A stretch of 64,000 nucleotides of DNA from Paramecium tetraurelia. Taxonomy: Eukaryota > Ciliophora > Oligohymenophorea > Peniculida > Parameciidae. The first letter of the stretch is position 1. Each line of letters starts with the position of its first letter. Both the position numbers and the translations under genes were made by a program. Of the stretch, positions 34,552 to 49,209 are shown piece by piece. The stretch spans positions 372,001 to 436,000 of the forward strand of contig NW_001799066.1 in assembly GCF_000165425.1 (NCBI RefSeq), in the 5' to 3' direction. The notes under the pieces were generated by a model. The model was given only the letters and a program-made list of their open reading frames with translations. It was not told the DNA's origin and did no database searches.

Positions 34552-37500
34552 TCACATATTATCAAAATCGTTGAAACTCTGTATCATTGCTCCTTAATTA
34601 ATATACTATCCAACGTCATCTACAACTTATTAAATTAGTTATGTTTGCTATGGTTGACCTTGTGCCTAAGAAGTTTAAGTTTATTATTATGGATCTTTTG
34701 GCTTAGCAGGCTTTCTTTTAGTAGCCCTGTAATCTTCAACAATTTTCTTTCCTTTCTCCAATTTAGTTTCTGAGGTTTCATTTATGAAATCGCCTTCATT
34801 TTATTCTTGTTGATCTTTCTCATACAATCTTATATACATATTATTTAATAATGGTATTAGAGAATCCTATTTAAATAGCTCAATAGTCCTTCTATAAGAT
34901 TCAGATTTCAATATTATGTCTCTAATTAAAATTTTATCATCAATCCTTTTACATTCGTCTAGCAATCCGATACAGGCCTAAAATAATCGAATATCGTAAG
35001 TTTTATGCAGTTTTTCAAAAAGTTAATAGATATCCTTGAATTTTTGCATTTTTAACAAAATTTTGATAATTAATTTGATTATTTTAGACTTTTAATAATT
35101 AAAGATGAGGTCTTATGAATAATAGTGACTGAGTACTTCATCTTTTTCACACTTGTATTTATCAATTTATAAGTAATAATACACAAGATCTCTACTGTTT
35201 GGTTGATAAATAGAAGATATTTATGCAAAAACTTAATCTATAGGGGCTTAACTGTTAAATTTTAAATGTGTTGCATAATAGAATGATTCAATAACATACC
35301 TTTAAGCCTTTTTCCTTACCAATTTTTGTGTATTCTCTATGAATATAGTTAAAAGGTTATTCAAAATTAAATTAACTTCTTATGTATTGTATTCAGTGTT
35401 CTCCTCTTATTCAAGTTGTTCTTAAGTAAAATTAGATATTTTGAATTTCCTATTGTCATATTAAAATTAAAATTATAGATCACTCTGATTTTAATTTAAT
35501 AAATAAGAATACTTTTCTTTGATTATTTAAACTAATTGATTTAATTGGTTGTAAAGTCTGTGCCTTAGAAACCTTCTGATAAATTTATAAATATTTATAT
35601 AAAGATCCTACTTCATTTCTTGTTCACCGTCATTGGATTGATAAAAATATTCAATTTCATATTCTTTCATTTACTTGATTAAATCAACAAGACTGCAAAT
35701 ATTATCTAAATTTTAACTAATTCTTTCAATTGGAATATTCCTATATTTTCTCATTACTTTTTTTTCATAAAGTTGTAAAACCCTGAAGTTGTTCTCTATT
35801 TCAAAAGCATCTTTTGGCAAATTGAATTATTTCTGATAAAGTGCCTAATATCCTTATTCTGTCTTTTTATACAACTATTCATTACTTGAATGTTAATATT
35901 CAACCTACCTTTGCATTAATTTGATAAGGTCCATAATATATCTATATTCATTTAAGTGATTTAATTGAGGATTCTTATTCACCAGTGCCTAAATCTTTTT
36001 CTAACTTAAAAACCAATCAATTTCAGTTTAATTCTTCTGCTTAAATTACTTTTGGGCTTATTCAAAAGTACCTTAATACAAATAATTCCATAAAAATGGT
36101 GATTCTTTATAAGCTAAAGCATAACAAATATTTTTAAAATCAATCTTTTGTTGACTTTCATTAAAATTCAGTTCTTCTGATTTTTGAATTTGATAATATA
36201 AGTTTGATTTGTAATCACACTACAAATTGTTCTGATGAATACATTCTTGAAATTCTTTAATTGATTAAACTTTTTATTTCTGCTTAGTAAATATTGATGA
36301 ATATAACCATTCAGCAAATTCCTAAATTTTAGTATCATTAAATTTTTGCAGAGACTTCTTAATGACATCAAGAATAAATTGATTTAATTATCTCTAATCT
36401 TAAAATAGCTTTGAAAAATGAGTTAAGAAATAACCCATGAACTGAAGCTCAATCTCAGATAAGTCTCTTGTAAATTCTTACAATAGATAATAACTTTTTA
36501 AGAATATGTACTAAAAGTTTTTGCTTAATTCTTTAGTACTTAATCCGAATTCAACTCTAATTTTCTCTTTAGCAAATCTCTTTATATGTTCAATAATTTT
36601 TGGATCTCCCATATTAATTTTGATAGTATGATTTTATAAGAATTCAACTGATTTAGTGGGGAACTAATAATTATACTTTCCTATCTTAAAGGCATTTTCT
36701 GTTTGTTCTTTTGTTAATTATAGATTTTAGTATGATTTCTAGAATATGTCATCCGATTCTACTTCATCCTCAGAAGCACTTGAAAATGATTCTGGCTAAG
36801 GGTATTTACTTTCAAATTTTTCAATTTCAATTTGCAACTCATTTTATTGGACCATAAATTAAGGTGTGTATTGGTCTTTTAAATCTAACAAATGAATCAA
36901 ATAATAACGAAGCTCTAAATCATTTTAAACACTGTTTTTATATTAATCTATTAATTGATTATATCTATCTTTCATTTATATTTTTGCTTTAATGAACTCT
37001 TGAAGGATGAGATCTATGTTTACATATGTGAAAAGCTTGTTTATATTTAGATGATGAAATCTTAGAATTTCCATCAAAATTAGATGCTTATTATAGCCAT
37101 TTGTTTGAGTTAAGAATATTTCAATAAATTTAGCCAAAAACTCACTTGAATCATATTCCATTAAAGAATAAATTATGGAAAATTTCAAGAATATAAAGCC
37201 AATTAAAAGATCAGGTTAATTGATATTCAAAAATTACTAAATTAATGGTTATACAAATCTATAAATTACTTTAAGTTCTTCCTTTTATTGTACAAAATAA
37301 AATTAATTAAGACAAATTATAGCTAACCTTTTGACTAAATCATAACTTTAATTCTATTATAGATAGTCTTACACATAATTGATTTAAGTTCTAATTTTCT
37401 CATTATCTTCTAATCTCTATTCTTTTTATTCCCATTAAGTAAGAATTTATTAAATTTATTAGGATTAATGTGGTGAGTTAGAAGAAATTTAAAATTATGC

Positions 37501-39167
37501 AGATTTTATCTTATCTCTAATTTCTTAAGTTATTTCTGGGTTATTTAATTCTAATACACACAATTTTGCTATTCTTCCTTAAAAAAAATTGATATCACTA
37601 TGTATCTAGGCCATGACTCTGTAATATTTTGATAAATATGATTAGATTTCTGCTTGATCATTTATTACTTAAGCGATATTTGTTTACAAAAGTTCTAATT
37701 TCATATTATTAATAAAAGTAATAAAATTTTTAATTTTGTTTTGTTGTTCTGGAGATTTTGGTTTCTTTTCTTTAAATCTCAAAGTTAATTCTTCATATGC
37801 AACTTCCAATAATCTCAATTTAATTTTAGGATTATCAGTAAATTTGTTCGTTGAGTATTAAGCCCAAACAATACAATTTATTAAACCTCTTAGAGCTTCG
37901 TGGTATGAAGAACTATTAGAATTTTTACTTTAGGGACTTTTTTATTGTTCACTTACCATATCCTATTATTAGGGAGGATTCTCATACAATTAATAGTCTT
38001 AACAAATTAATGTTATTAGACTTTGTAATAATTCAATTATTGTCAAGAACTATTTTTTGTTTAATTGTTCCAATAGAAATTTAGCTACAGGACACTCTTA
38101 CTTTTCATTTTATTCACTTGAAATTTTATTGTTATTATTATTAAGTTAGAATATTTCATTTCCATCAAATTACTTCATTAATTCTATTAATTTATTGTGA
38201 TTAGATTGAATAATTTAATCTAATACGAATTATTAATCTTATTGCTGCTTAGATTTTTTTGACTTCTATCTTTCGGATTATTTAACTGGCTGACTTTCCT
38301 TTGGCAACTCCTTTGAAACATCTTTGGAATTTTATTGTTGATCTTTGGAAATCACTATTATTTTAGTATTAGACATAAAGCATTTCTCATTCTAAATAAA
38401 ATCAAACTTTTTTGGTTCAAAATTGACATTTATTTATAAAATATTCTATATTTTTTTAAAGAATTTCTTTAAATCATAAGTATCTAATTTAATTTCAAAT
38501 TAGAATGTTTAATTAAAATATTCTAACTTCTAATTTGATTCAAAGGGAATCTTTTCTAATTGTTATTGAATTTAAGATTGTTCTTTCAAAAGCTCATTAA
38601 CAAAATCAGTAATATTATTTTTATCAATAAAGTATTTGTTCAATTCTGCAATTTTGTGCTTGAGATTATTATTATCAGCCATTTTATCAAAATATATTTG
38701 GAATTATTTTTAATCATCCATTAAAAAACAAATAGAACAGACTTGATAGAGTATGGCCTAGATGAGATTAGGTGAATTGCATAATTGTAGTCTATATAAA
38801 TCTAATTGAATTAATACGCTTTCAATATAACATTTAAGGCTCTAGGCATCATTCCTAATTGCCTAAATATTAAAGCCATTTTTCTTTGGGTTTGCCAGCA
38901 ATTATCTGAAATTAATGTACTTTGGTAATAATAATATAAAGCTTCGCATTTATTCTCTACACAATCACTTTAGGCTTGAATTTCAGCTAATGACATGTAG
39001 ATTCCATATAAAATCTTTTTATCATCTTGATTAATAATGGATTGATTCTGCATTAAATCCTTCAAAATTTGTATCCCTTTTGCTTCATTCCCATTTTCAA
39101 GCAGGTCAATAGCCTATTAGTATTACTAAAATAATTCGGACTCTAGCTTCTCTTGGTTTTGACTCAT
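34552..39167 (-). CDS. Very large TPR-containing protein, unknown function
   Basis: Almost intronless: 4616 nt, one base short of 1539 codons. The N-terminus is TPR-like (ENGNEAKGIQILKDLMQ, ALYYYYQSTLISDNCW, MALIFRQLG then NDAQSLKCYIESVLIQL). The two halves of that repeat are in different frames, and one extra base in the TT at 38852-38853 (+ strand) rejoins them perfectly. A Lys/Gln-rich linker precedes a long all-helical body (VNKNPQLNHLNEYRYIMDL, KESPFLWNYLYQGTFEQA), and the C-terminus is basic and disordered. Length and N-terminal TPRs resemble CABIN1/Hir3 of the HIRA complex, but I see no decisive motif. It converges on the upstream coiled-coil gene with 7 bp between stops. Confidence 0.7.
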
Positions 39168-39202
39168 TAATAAAATAAAATATTATGTAAAAAATAATAA
39201 AT

Positions 39203-42200
39203 TCATTCTTCCTAACTAAACACTAGATCATTGAGTTGTACAAAGAAAGTAGGTAATGTAATATCTTTAGAAGGAATATAAACATCCTTAGCATATTCAA
39301 ATTTGAAATCTTCATAAACACTCTCCACTAAATTTTTTGTATGTTCACTTACTAACATTTTGCCTTCCTAAAAAGAATAGAAACATAATAAATACAGAGC
39401 CTGATGATTCCATGAGATTAGCAATAGTCACATCTTCTCCATAGATATCATATCTGACAACATCTGTACCAACAACTCCCCCAAGGACTTTGCCTGTGTG
39501 TACTCCAATTCTCATATTAAGATGTTAATATTAGGGATCTTTATTGCAATCATTGATAATTTAAATCATTTTCAAACCAAAAACCAATACATTTTAAGCC
39601 TTAAATTAAGTGAATAATATACTTCTTCAGCAGGATCTCTTTAATTCAAATCCATAACTCCCATACAAACGTAACAGTCTCCTATTGTGAATAATTTATA
39701 CACCTAAGTCATTTAACAAAACTCATCAAAAGTTTAAAATAAGTTTCTAAGCATTTCAACAACTGTTTCTGGTTCCACAGAACTAGAATATTTTGTAAAT
39801 CCTGCGATATCTGCAAATAACACTGTTGCATTCTCTAATACATCAATAAAGGTTTCTGTGTTGTCTTAATCTGGTTACAATAGCCGTTTTAATGCATGTG
39901 GGGGCATCAAATATTATAACATGTTTTCATACTTTGCAATTTATATTTACAATTATTAACTTACCTTATAATTCTTCACTAATATTTAATTAATTTAATG
40001 TTAAGAATAGAAAGTAATTCCTATTATACTTAGTCCAAAAAATAGTATTTCTAGTATAAATTATTCATACACAGTGACCAAAACTATTAAAATAATGTAG
40101 GTTATCAATAATTTATATTTGTCTGGCACTATCAACATTTATAAGTAGAATAAATTAACATAAATTGATGTTATCTGACAAGTTTATAAGATTACTTAGT
40201 AATTTGTTGCTTCACTAAATTAAATCAAAAGAAGATTCAAGAGATTTGTAGTTATGAAATATATAAATCCTAAAGTCTTTATTTTTAAAATGTCTGATTA
40301 TTCCCTATACTTATAGATTGGGATTGCCAACCCCAAGCTTATTGAAATTTAACACAATACTGTTATTAATAGTTCAATTTGAGATTTTGAACTTAAGTTT
40401 TCTAATAAAAAGTATAACAGACTTTTAAAAATCATTAAGACTAATAAGAATGAAAAGGTTGATCTAAATTTAATCAATTCTTGATCTTTATATTCTTCAT
40501 AAATTTAATAGTATTATATTTGATCCTTACTATCATAATAGCTTTTAAATTATTCAGAATCATAATCCTTATCAAAGTCTAATTTGAATTTTTTGATGTT
40601 CTTCAATTTCATAAGATCTAATTTTTTCTAAAGCATGGAAATGCCCTATCTCTTATTAACTTCTAACTCCTCAAACTTTTCCAAGATGCTATCATACTTC
40701 TTAATTGCAGAATCCGATGGTTCCTATTAAATAGGCTTTATTGACTTTTATTTGATGATCTGCCTTCTTCCCACTTATTCAGCTTATTAATCATTATCAA
40801 TTTAAGCTATTTTAACCACCCTATCTTTATCCTTTTCTTCAGGAATCATTATTCTTGTATTTGATTTCATTAAACAACTTTTCTTTTATTGTACTAAATC
40901 TACCATAATTATTGTTCCTTTCTTTTTCAATTAAGGCCTTTAAATCTATTGCTGGACTTGCTATTAAGGAATTTAAACTTCATCTTCATTCTTCTCTTGC
41001 TATAAACTCTCTTTGCTTGGATGTTCAGCTATTAAAAGTAACTAATTTTAAGAAGCTTATTAAAATGAGTTAATTATAGGTTACTAATTGTTATTAGGAC
41101 TTTAATTGGTTTGGATATGAGATTAAATTAATTAGGGTTGGGTTTTCAAATCAATTTGTGAAAAGTGAGTCATCGATATTTATTATAAAGTTCCATTATT
41201 ATTATTATTATTAGTGCCATCTTCTGATTATCTAATTAATCTCCTATGTGTATTTATACTGTTTCTCATGGTACTGATTAAGGCTGGAGTTTTTGCCTTC
41301 TGATGAATTTATGACTAATTATCATTCTAAAATAACTATTATTTTTACATCTAGATTAGATCCTGATTTTGATTTTTAAGAATTCAATCTTTTTAAATCT
41401 AAATCTTTACAATCATGTTCAATAGATGACTTTTTCTTGATTATGACTGAAGGTTACTATTTATTTTTAATGTCTTTCGAGATCTATTTGAATAAAACTA
41501 AAGGTGCTTTTGTGTCATTAGGAATTCCTGTTTAATTCATTAAAGAAGTTCTTCTCAGTCCTCCTTTGAGGGGTGTTTTACTATTATCTGAATTTTTCAA
41601 TGGCATTATTTACACTTTACAATCTAATTCAAAGTTTTTGTCATTCTTATCTAAACAAGCCTTTGGAGTAATACTCTTGCTTGGGTCCTTCTCTTTAATG
41701 CATATTTTCAATCTAAAAGTTTCAAGAGTCCCTTTGCCTTTAGCAGCCACTGACTTTTATTCGAATTAATGTTTAGTAGTGTCTTTGATATGATTATAAG
41801 CAGATTCACTTAAAGTGATAAAACCAGCATCACTAGTACTGCATACTCTACTAGTAGTATTAACAGTATCTCCTATCAATGAAAATTACGGTTTATGAAA
41901 TCCTATCACACCAGCAATCACTCTTCCATAATGAATTCCTATTTTAAGTTTGACATCTTAGTTGTCTCCATACTTCATTGTCTTAACTGTTTCCATCATT
42001 GCAATTGCTGTCTCTAAAGCTCTTGTGGTGCTATTGGAATTTTTTTAATCTAATTAAATTATAAAGATACTTATAACTGCATCATAATCTTTGAGACCCC
42101 CAGCTGCCATATAAGTCTTACCTACAGTCTCAATCTTTTATAAATCATATGTTTAACAAAGTTAATCAAATGCTCTATAGAGAGTATCCAAAAAATCAAG

Positions 42201-45200
42201 GATGTTTTCTTATTGAAATTTAATCACCTTATCGAATTAATAGATATCACAAAATAACACAGTCACATCCCCTTGATCTTGAGATATTTGAATCTACCCC
42301 TTATTCATTCTCTCCTATATAAATCTTGGCATTAACAGTCCTAGAATGTTGTTGATCTTCTTCTTCTCATTATTTAATCTGTTTTAATAAATGTAAAAGG
42401 ATCTTTATAAAAAGTGAGTTTTTTGAACCATTTAAAAGACTGGATAAGATACTTCTAATAAGAGTAAACTATATTTAGCAATGCAAAATATCAGAACGGT
42501 ATAATCTGAATAGGTCATTGTAAATCCATCAGAGAGTAAATTGATCACGTAATTAATTAATTACAGTGTTACATATAACAATATAGGTATTTTAGGTTGG
42601 GTTGTCATTGAAAATGCCAATATAAATGAATAATTGAATATATATCCTACAAATGTTTACTCACTCTCAAAATAGAGAATGTCGATTATTATTTAAAATA
42701 GGAACCTTAGAATATAAGAGAGAATTTGTAAGTTTTGTTTGTTCTTTTTATCATTTATAACTCTGAATTATAAGAAGGCTATAAAAATTTGGATTACAAA
42801 TTATATTACCGTAGTTATGAGGATGGAGAACTAAAAAATATCTTCAGTAAATATTTAATAAAGATACATATTGATGATGCAGATATCATAAAAGATAAAT
42901 GCATAAACAATATTGAATCTATGATTGTTTTGTTCTCTAAAAAAATCTTAAAAAGATGACTCTGTTTTCTTATCTTAAAATCCATGGAGTTTATCCATTT
43001 CATCTATTAGAGACTAATCTCCTTTAATTTGTTTTATAATGCACTCTTCAATTATATCTTTATTATCAAATAATTAATCAGTTAATTGTTTTAATTTTTA
43101 ATTAAACACTCTTAATTTTTCATCCTCAAATTCACTAAGGGAATTTTAAGATGAGATATTGTCCCTCAATGATTTTATCTCTTGATAATTCTAATCAAAT
43201 GAATATAAGTCAGATGGAAGCACAAATTAAATTGAGAAAATTTACAAGATCTCATAGAAAATATATGAAAGACCAAGTACAAACACTGCTATAAAAATAA
43301 AAGCTACAAAATTCTCAAGATCAAATTCTTCTATTATCATTTGATCATCCTCAATTGTTTATATGATGTTATATATAATTATGAGTATTGTTACCATTAC
43401 AATGTTCAAGCATATTTGTATTATTTTTTGTTGGAGCTGAGTTGAGAGGGAGAAGATATAAAATATTATTTTAGATTTCTCCAAAATCTCCAAAGCTAAA
43501 TAAAGCAATATTATTTACTAAGTCTAATTAACCCTACCATTTAAAGATACGAAATTTAAAATAGAATTATGGATTAAAATCAATATAAAAAAATCGATTA
43601 TCGCTATTAGAATGATTTTTAAGGCTGACTTTAATAAAATCTTATTTTTTAAATTCTACAACAACCGTGCATAATTATTTGCATTCTTCAATTACTATTT
43701 AGTGTGTAACACAAACAAATAGTAATATTAGACACTTGACAGTAGATTGCTTGGTATTAAATAGAATAATAACAAGTAAAACATGTTAATATCGTTTAAT
43801 TCAAAATGACCAGCAAAAATGGTTAGTCCTATCAAAGTGCATCTATACAGTTAAACTTCTATAATTGCCAAGTAGTTTAACATTTGTTTTGGACAATAAA
43901 TGAATAACATTCTAAAAAGCTATTTCATGTTAGATGTGACAAATTTTGGGTGTAAAGTAGATACTAATGATTTATTTCTTAACAAACTGACTGAAACATC
44001 TGATTTTGAAAACATATACCCATTATCTAAAGAGTTCCCTACTGTCAGTATCTTTTTATCAGCCATTTTCAGCAATTTTATTAGTTTTCCTTTCTAGACA
44101 CTATTTAATTGGTAAGCCCCTAGTCCAAAAGAGAATTAAACAATAAATATAAAATGGTATTTTAGATAATCGTCTTTTATAATTGTGTTAAAAGCTTGAG
44201 AACTAACAATAATAAATTGTTCTTCATTTTAATTAGCATTTTAATTCTCTAATAAGGCTTAAATATGCTATTTGACTTTGAACTGTAATTGTTATTTATC
44301 TTTTTCCTTGAATTCTACTATCTATTCTCTAGAACGTATAATTTAAAAGCTTCTTAAGAATATTAATAGTTCATCATAACTATATTAGGTAATAAAGCAG
44401 GTTTTCAAATTGAAGTTATATAGATGCTAGAATATTTTGTCTTGATCTAAAATATCATAATTTAATTCTTAAGAAGAAAGTACTAAACAATTTGAATTGT
44501 GTGATTTGATCCCAATAGAAAACATAGGCTCACTTTATTACTCTAATTCAATAAACAATTTTTCAATTTCATGAGATCTATTACCATAAGTTTCATAAAT
44601 TGCCGAGAGTTTCTTTAAGAATTCATCAGTTTATGTTTAATCTAATTGTTTCTTTGTGTATAAAAAGGTCTTTTGTCCATCCCATGACATTTCAGATAAA
44701 AATTCATTGTACTTATTTTCCTATTAACTATAATTGCTAGTTTCGATGCGTGAATATAGTAATGCTCCTTCATCTAATAAAAAAGACTCTGGATCTCTCA
44801 CTAACACAGATAATGTATTTTTTCTATTTTCAGTTGGTTCTAAGAATGTCAATACATCAAATATTTTAGATATATTGGAAATGGTGATTACCTTTTTAAT
44901 AATAGTTTTCATATTGAATTCTGGTCTTGAATTTTCAATTTCAGTAGCACACACAAGACAATAATCAAATAGCTCAGTAAATTAAAGTATGGATTGATCA
45001 TATTTATTTTCAAAATTGAATTCTAATTTCTGTAACTTTTCATTATAAAGAGTCATAACACTATTTGTAATTAGCATCATTATTAAGATTTCATTATGAA
45101 TAGTGTCATCTTTACTATATAGTACATCTATGAAATCTTGTTCATTTAAGATATCGCCAATTAATCTATCTTAATTAGCTTCATTTAACTTTGATTGGGA

Positions 45201-47239
45201 ATTTTAAAATGATGATGAATTATTTTTAAATTAAGTTCCTTAACGATTGAATTAACTTTTTTATTTTAATATGGGTGGAGATTGAAAGGATTGTGAACCA
45301 TTATTATTGGATATATCTTTACTACTATCATGTGTATTTGATTAGTGATTAGATTTGGCAGCAAATGATTAATCGAAGATGAATCTAGAGCTCTTTTTCT
45401 TTCCAATTCCATTGGCTAATTTTGGTTCTTACTACTTGAAATCAGAAAGAGTGTCTTTTCTCATAAATTATAATTTCTTGATTTATTTTGTGGATACAAA
45501 TGACTCTTATGAGCTTCTTAAATCAGGTACTCTTTTTTCTTGGATTAGCATTTCAATATCCAAGGTTTTCATCTCATCTTATGTTTATTAACGATTAGTG
45601 TCAATTAACATTTTATCGCAATTAGTTTTATGTTAAGGGGAAGCCTTTGTGACAAGATCTTTCAGTTTATCATAATTGAATTGATAGTTCTTAAAGTTCT
45701 ACACCAATTAAACGACCTTTGGTGATTCTTTGAATAAATGCTAAGGATTTTCAAATACGATGATGTCTGTTTAAATTAGATCCAAAATGTTCTGAGGTGC
45801 TAAAGCCAAAAAGCCACTTATATTTTATTTGTTACTATTATGCTTCATTAGTCTTAATTAACTTGATGCTGGTATTAAATTCAAACTAAATTTCTTTTTT
45901 ATAGGCATTAATATCTTTCTTTCATTCTAAGATGTAATGGTTACATGATTATATTCAGTTTTTATTTTCTAATCAGTTTATTTTGAATCTTTTAATGCTT
46001 GTTAAATTTAGTGTTTTTCAAATAACTAATTGTTATACAATAATATACAAAAATACCATATTTTTTCTACCAATAATAGAGCTTATGGAAAGATCAATAA
46101 GCAATAGATTAAACTATCAAAAAAGTAATCAGTTTGAGTTAGAGATGAGTATATGATATTAGGAATAAAGCATATTGAAAATAATACTCCACATAGACAC
46201 ACGATTTAAGTGTGGAAGTCTCTTAACCAACTTTATGATTAAAAGCTTTGCTTATTAAGATTTGTTTATACATAACGGCAATCGTCGCCAACTCTTATAG
46301 CCAATCCAAAAATCCAATCTGCTCTGTCCATAATTTCACCTCTCATTATCATATTCTTTTTATTGAAAGAGGTGGCTTTGGGATCGTTTTTCAACTTAAT
46401 ACTTCCAGTAATACTTTCTTACACAGTGAAGGAGATGGAGCCATTTAATTTAGTTATGAAATCCATAATATTACCTTTAGAATTGTGATTCACATTCACA
46501 AAGGTACATGGACAAGGAATACGCAATTCATAATCAGCAAGCACTTATTCCTGACTTGAATCGAGAATCAAAAGATCAGCAGGACTTTGCTTTCCATGTT
46601 TTAAACAGACTATCTATCCAACTTGTAATTCACACCATTTTATTGTGAGATACGACTTAAATCTATTTAGTTGATATTTTTGTACTCAATATAATCTTAA
46701 TTATTTTCTTCCATCTTTTGGATTTCCTCATCTGAAATGTTGGGAAACTTTTGGAAAATGCGGCATTTGTTGTTGTTGATACTAGATTGTTATTTCCATC
46801 TTTAATAACTGATGAGCAAAAGATTAATTAAATATTGCAATTTATCCAACAAGTAACAAATTAAGGTGAATAAAACTATGATTTGTCCTGTTGAATCTTA
46901 GGTATATGTATTCCCAGCTAAGGCTATAATTAGAATTATCAAAATAATTAGATTCTCTGTTCTCAGGATTTTATCAACTAATTTCATTAAAATAAGATTA
47001 ACCTAAAAGAAATACAATCATCTTTACGCTGATTAGATTTAATTAATTATTTTAGATCTCAAAATTTACAAGCTTCTAGACTTCTCCATTCGAAAATTCA
47101 ATCTACTCTAAATTATAAACAATACTTTGAAAATCTATTCATTTTCTTGTTGTTAAAACAATGTTTTCTGAAGAGTCTTTTACAGTTTTTTAGGTAACCA
47201 TAAATAGCAGTAAGAGATAAGGCGATAAATAATTTTCAT
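39203..47239 (-). CDS. P4-ATPase-like/guanylyl cyclase fusion protein
   Basis: About 2,600 residues. The N-terminal half is P4-ATPase-like: GEVQKLVNFE, WCELQVGQIVCLKHGKQSPA with DLLILDSSQ, KKNMIMRGEIMD, then a degenerate hinge LTVGNSLDNGYMFSKSD for GDGANDxxMIxxAD, and ~4 helices. No DKTGT motif is seen, so it is probably a pseudo-ATPase. Next come a helix bundle and cyclase domain C1 (VTVLFCDIYQF; IETVGKTYMAAGG; FSLIGDTVNTTSR), a second bundle, and C2 (VLFADIAGFTKY; KLFTIGDCYVCMG; YDIYGEDVTIANLMES). C2 keeps both metal Asps; C1 lost the second (GK) but keeps the Asn/Arg pair. Glu and Ser at the base-contact sites indicate GTP. This is the known ciliate/apicomplexan architecture. Near T4 39358-39361 one base seems missing after an intron. 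Confidence 0.9.
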
Positions 47240-47268
47240 ATAATATAATTATTTTTATATTAAACAAT

Positions 47269-49077
47269 ATGTAATAAAATTAAGAAGGGGATAAACCACT
47301 AAAGGAACAATATTTGTAGGATCAGGTCGAAAAAGGTTTAGACGCTGATTTATGTGCCTAATTTCTAGTCTCTTTAAAACCTGAAGGTGGTGATGATATT
47401 GACAATTGGAGTCTAGACGAATTGAGTAAATTCTATATACTAACTAATTAGAGTCGGCTATTGAGTAATTTAAGGAATCTCAAAAATAAGCAGAAGAATA
47501 ATAACCCAATAATTCAGAAGATTAGGGCAATCTTTAATAAGCATAACCATAAGAATAGCCATAATAAAATTAATAGATAATTTAATAAAGCAATACTCCT
47601 GTTCTTGTGAATTGCTATTAAATTCTACCAAATGAACTATCAGGTGATAATGTCGCTGTTAAGATATTGACGTAATTCAATCACTTATTCGTAGATACAA
47701 AAAAGAGAGTGCCGGTTTCTTTTCCTCTTCATACATTGTATTCTAGATTGAAACACAACCTCAAGGATGGATTGTTTTTAGAAGATATTCAGATTTCGAA
47801 TGGCTAAGAGATTCATTGCAGAAATTCTATCCAGCTTTTGTTGTTCCACCAATTCATAAAAAGAGATCAAGGTCATTTGAGGATTCCTATCTTAATAAAA
47901 GGGTGATATTTTTACAAAGATTTCTGAATAGCATATTCAAATCCTATGAATTGAAAAGCAATGTAATTGTGAAGAACTTTTTGAGTTTAACACAAAATAA
48001 TGAATTCAAGAAATTCCAAGAAGTACAAATTTATTTATCCGCAAGAGTATTACTAAATCTGCTCCACCTTAAACAGTACAAAGAATGTTCTCAAAGGATG
48101 GCCAAGTCAATTGCGTTGCTCCCATTGAAATACATCAATATGCCCATCAAACTTAGGATTACTTCTATGAAATAGATGGAGTCTATAAAAAAATTAGAGT
48201 TTTAAGCAAAAGTCTAAAAGAAATTTAATTATAAAATTCATTGAAGATCTATTGTGTAGGAGAAATATTCGCTTCGCTATTTTAACACTTAAACAAATTA
48301 AATTCAATACTTCCAACTGGATAANNNNNNNNNNNNNNNNNNNNNNNNNNNNNNNNNNNNNNNNNNNNNNNNNNNNNNNNNNNNNNNNNNNNNNNNNNNN
48401 NNNNNNNNNNNNNNNNNNNNNNNNNNNNNNNNNNNNNNNNNNNNNNNNNNNNNNNNNNNNNNNNNNNNNNNNNNAGGTCTAGCTGCTACTTTCTTAAATT
48501 TAAATAATACTATGATTACATGGGGCAATATCATTGGAAAATAAATAGAATAAACAGAAGAGTATTTAAATAGCTTCTTTAAATATTAACAACATTATAA
48601 TTCATCCATTAAATAAATATATGAAACCAGAGCTGTCATCTAGTAAGATTTAGAAAAATTCAAGTCTAAATTACATTATAAGAAGGAAAGACTGTTTTAA
48701 TTAGGAGATGTATCAAAATGGGATCTAAGCAAAGATATTAAATTGAATCCCTAAGAATTGTTATAAAATAAAAAGGTTGCATTCCAACATATGTGTGATT
48801 AAGAAACCAAATAGGAGATGGGAATGGAAATGCTAGTGGGATATTATACAAACTAAATATTTTCACAAACTCAATAATTCTTTAAATAGCAATAACAAGA
48901 ATTAGTAGGGCATTTTATTAAATTTTGCTAAGTATAAGCTTTCAACATCACGGATGTAATTATTTATTTAAACTCAAGCATCATTAATTATGGGCTGATG
49001 CCATTACGAATCTACAAAATAATTTATTAATTCAATAGCGGTAGACGCAGAGAGTAGTTGTAGAAAGTATTGGTTGA
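47269..49077 (+). CDS. PX-BAR sorting nexin
   Basis: Introns at 47426-47451, 47715-47746, 48023-48045 and 48956-48978. After a Q-rich N-terminus, the PX domain reads IETQPQGWIVFRRYSDFEWL, FVVPPIHKK, NKRVIFLQRFLN, with the phosphoinositide-binding RRYSDF and the Pro-rich VPP present. A helical BAR-like region follows (GVYKKIRVLSKSLKEIQ; LFQHLNKLNSIL) and continues beyond the N gap (FLNLNNTMITWGNIIGKQIE) to NITDHHQLWADAITNLQNN and TGA at 49075-49077. Likely an endosomal coat or retrieval factor of the SNX4/7-like group (inference). About 50 residues are hidden in the gap. Its start is 29 bp from the guanylyl cyclase start. Confidence 0.85.
48325..48474. other. Assembly gap (150 N)
   Basis: It lies inside the BAR region of the sorting nexin. 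Counting 150 as exact leaves the downstream exon one base out of frame, so the true length differs or an intron is hidden. Confidence 0.99.
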
Positions 49078-49209
49078 TAAATTGAGAGAATTTATTAATA
49101 TTATTACAGTCATTCATCTATTTAAATTGTTAACATTAACTTAAACTCTTTTAATATCAATTAAAGATCCTCTCAATTTCGTTAAATATCTACTAATAAT
49201 TAAATAAAG

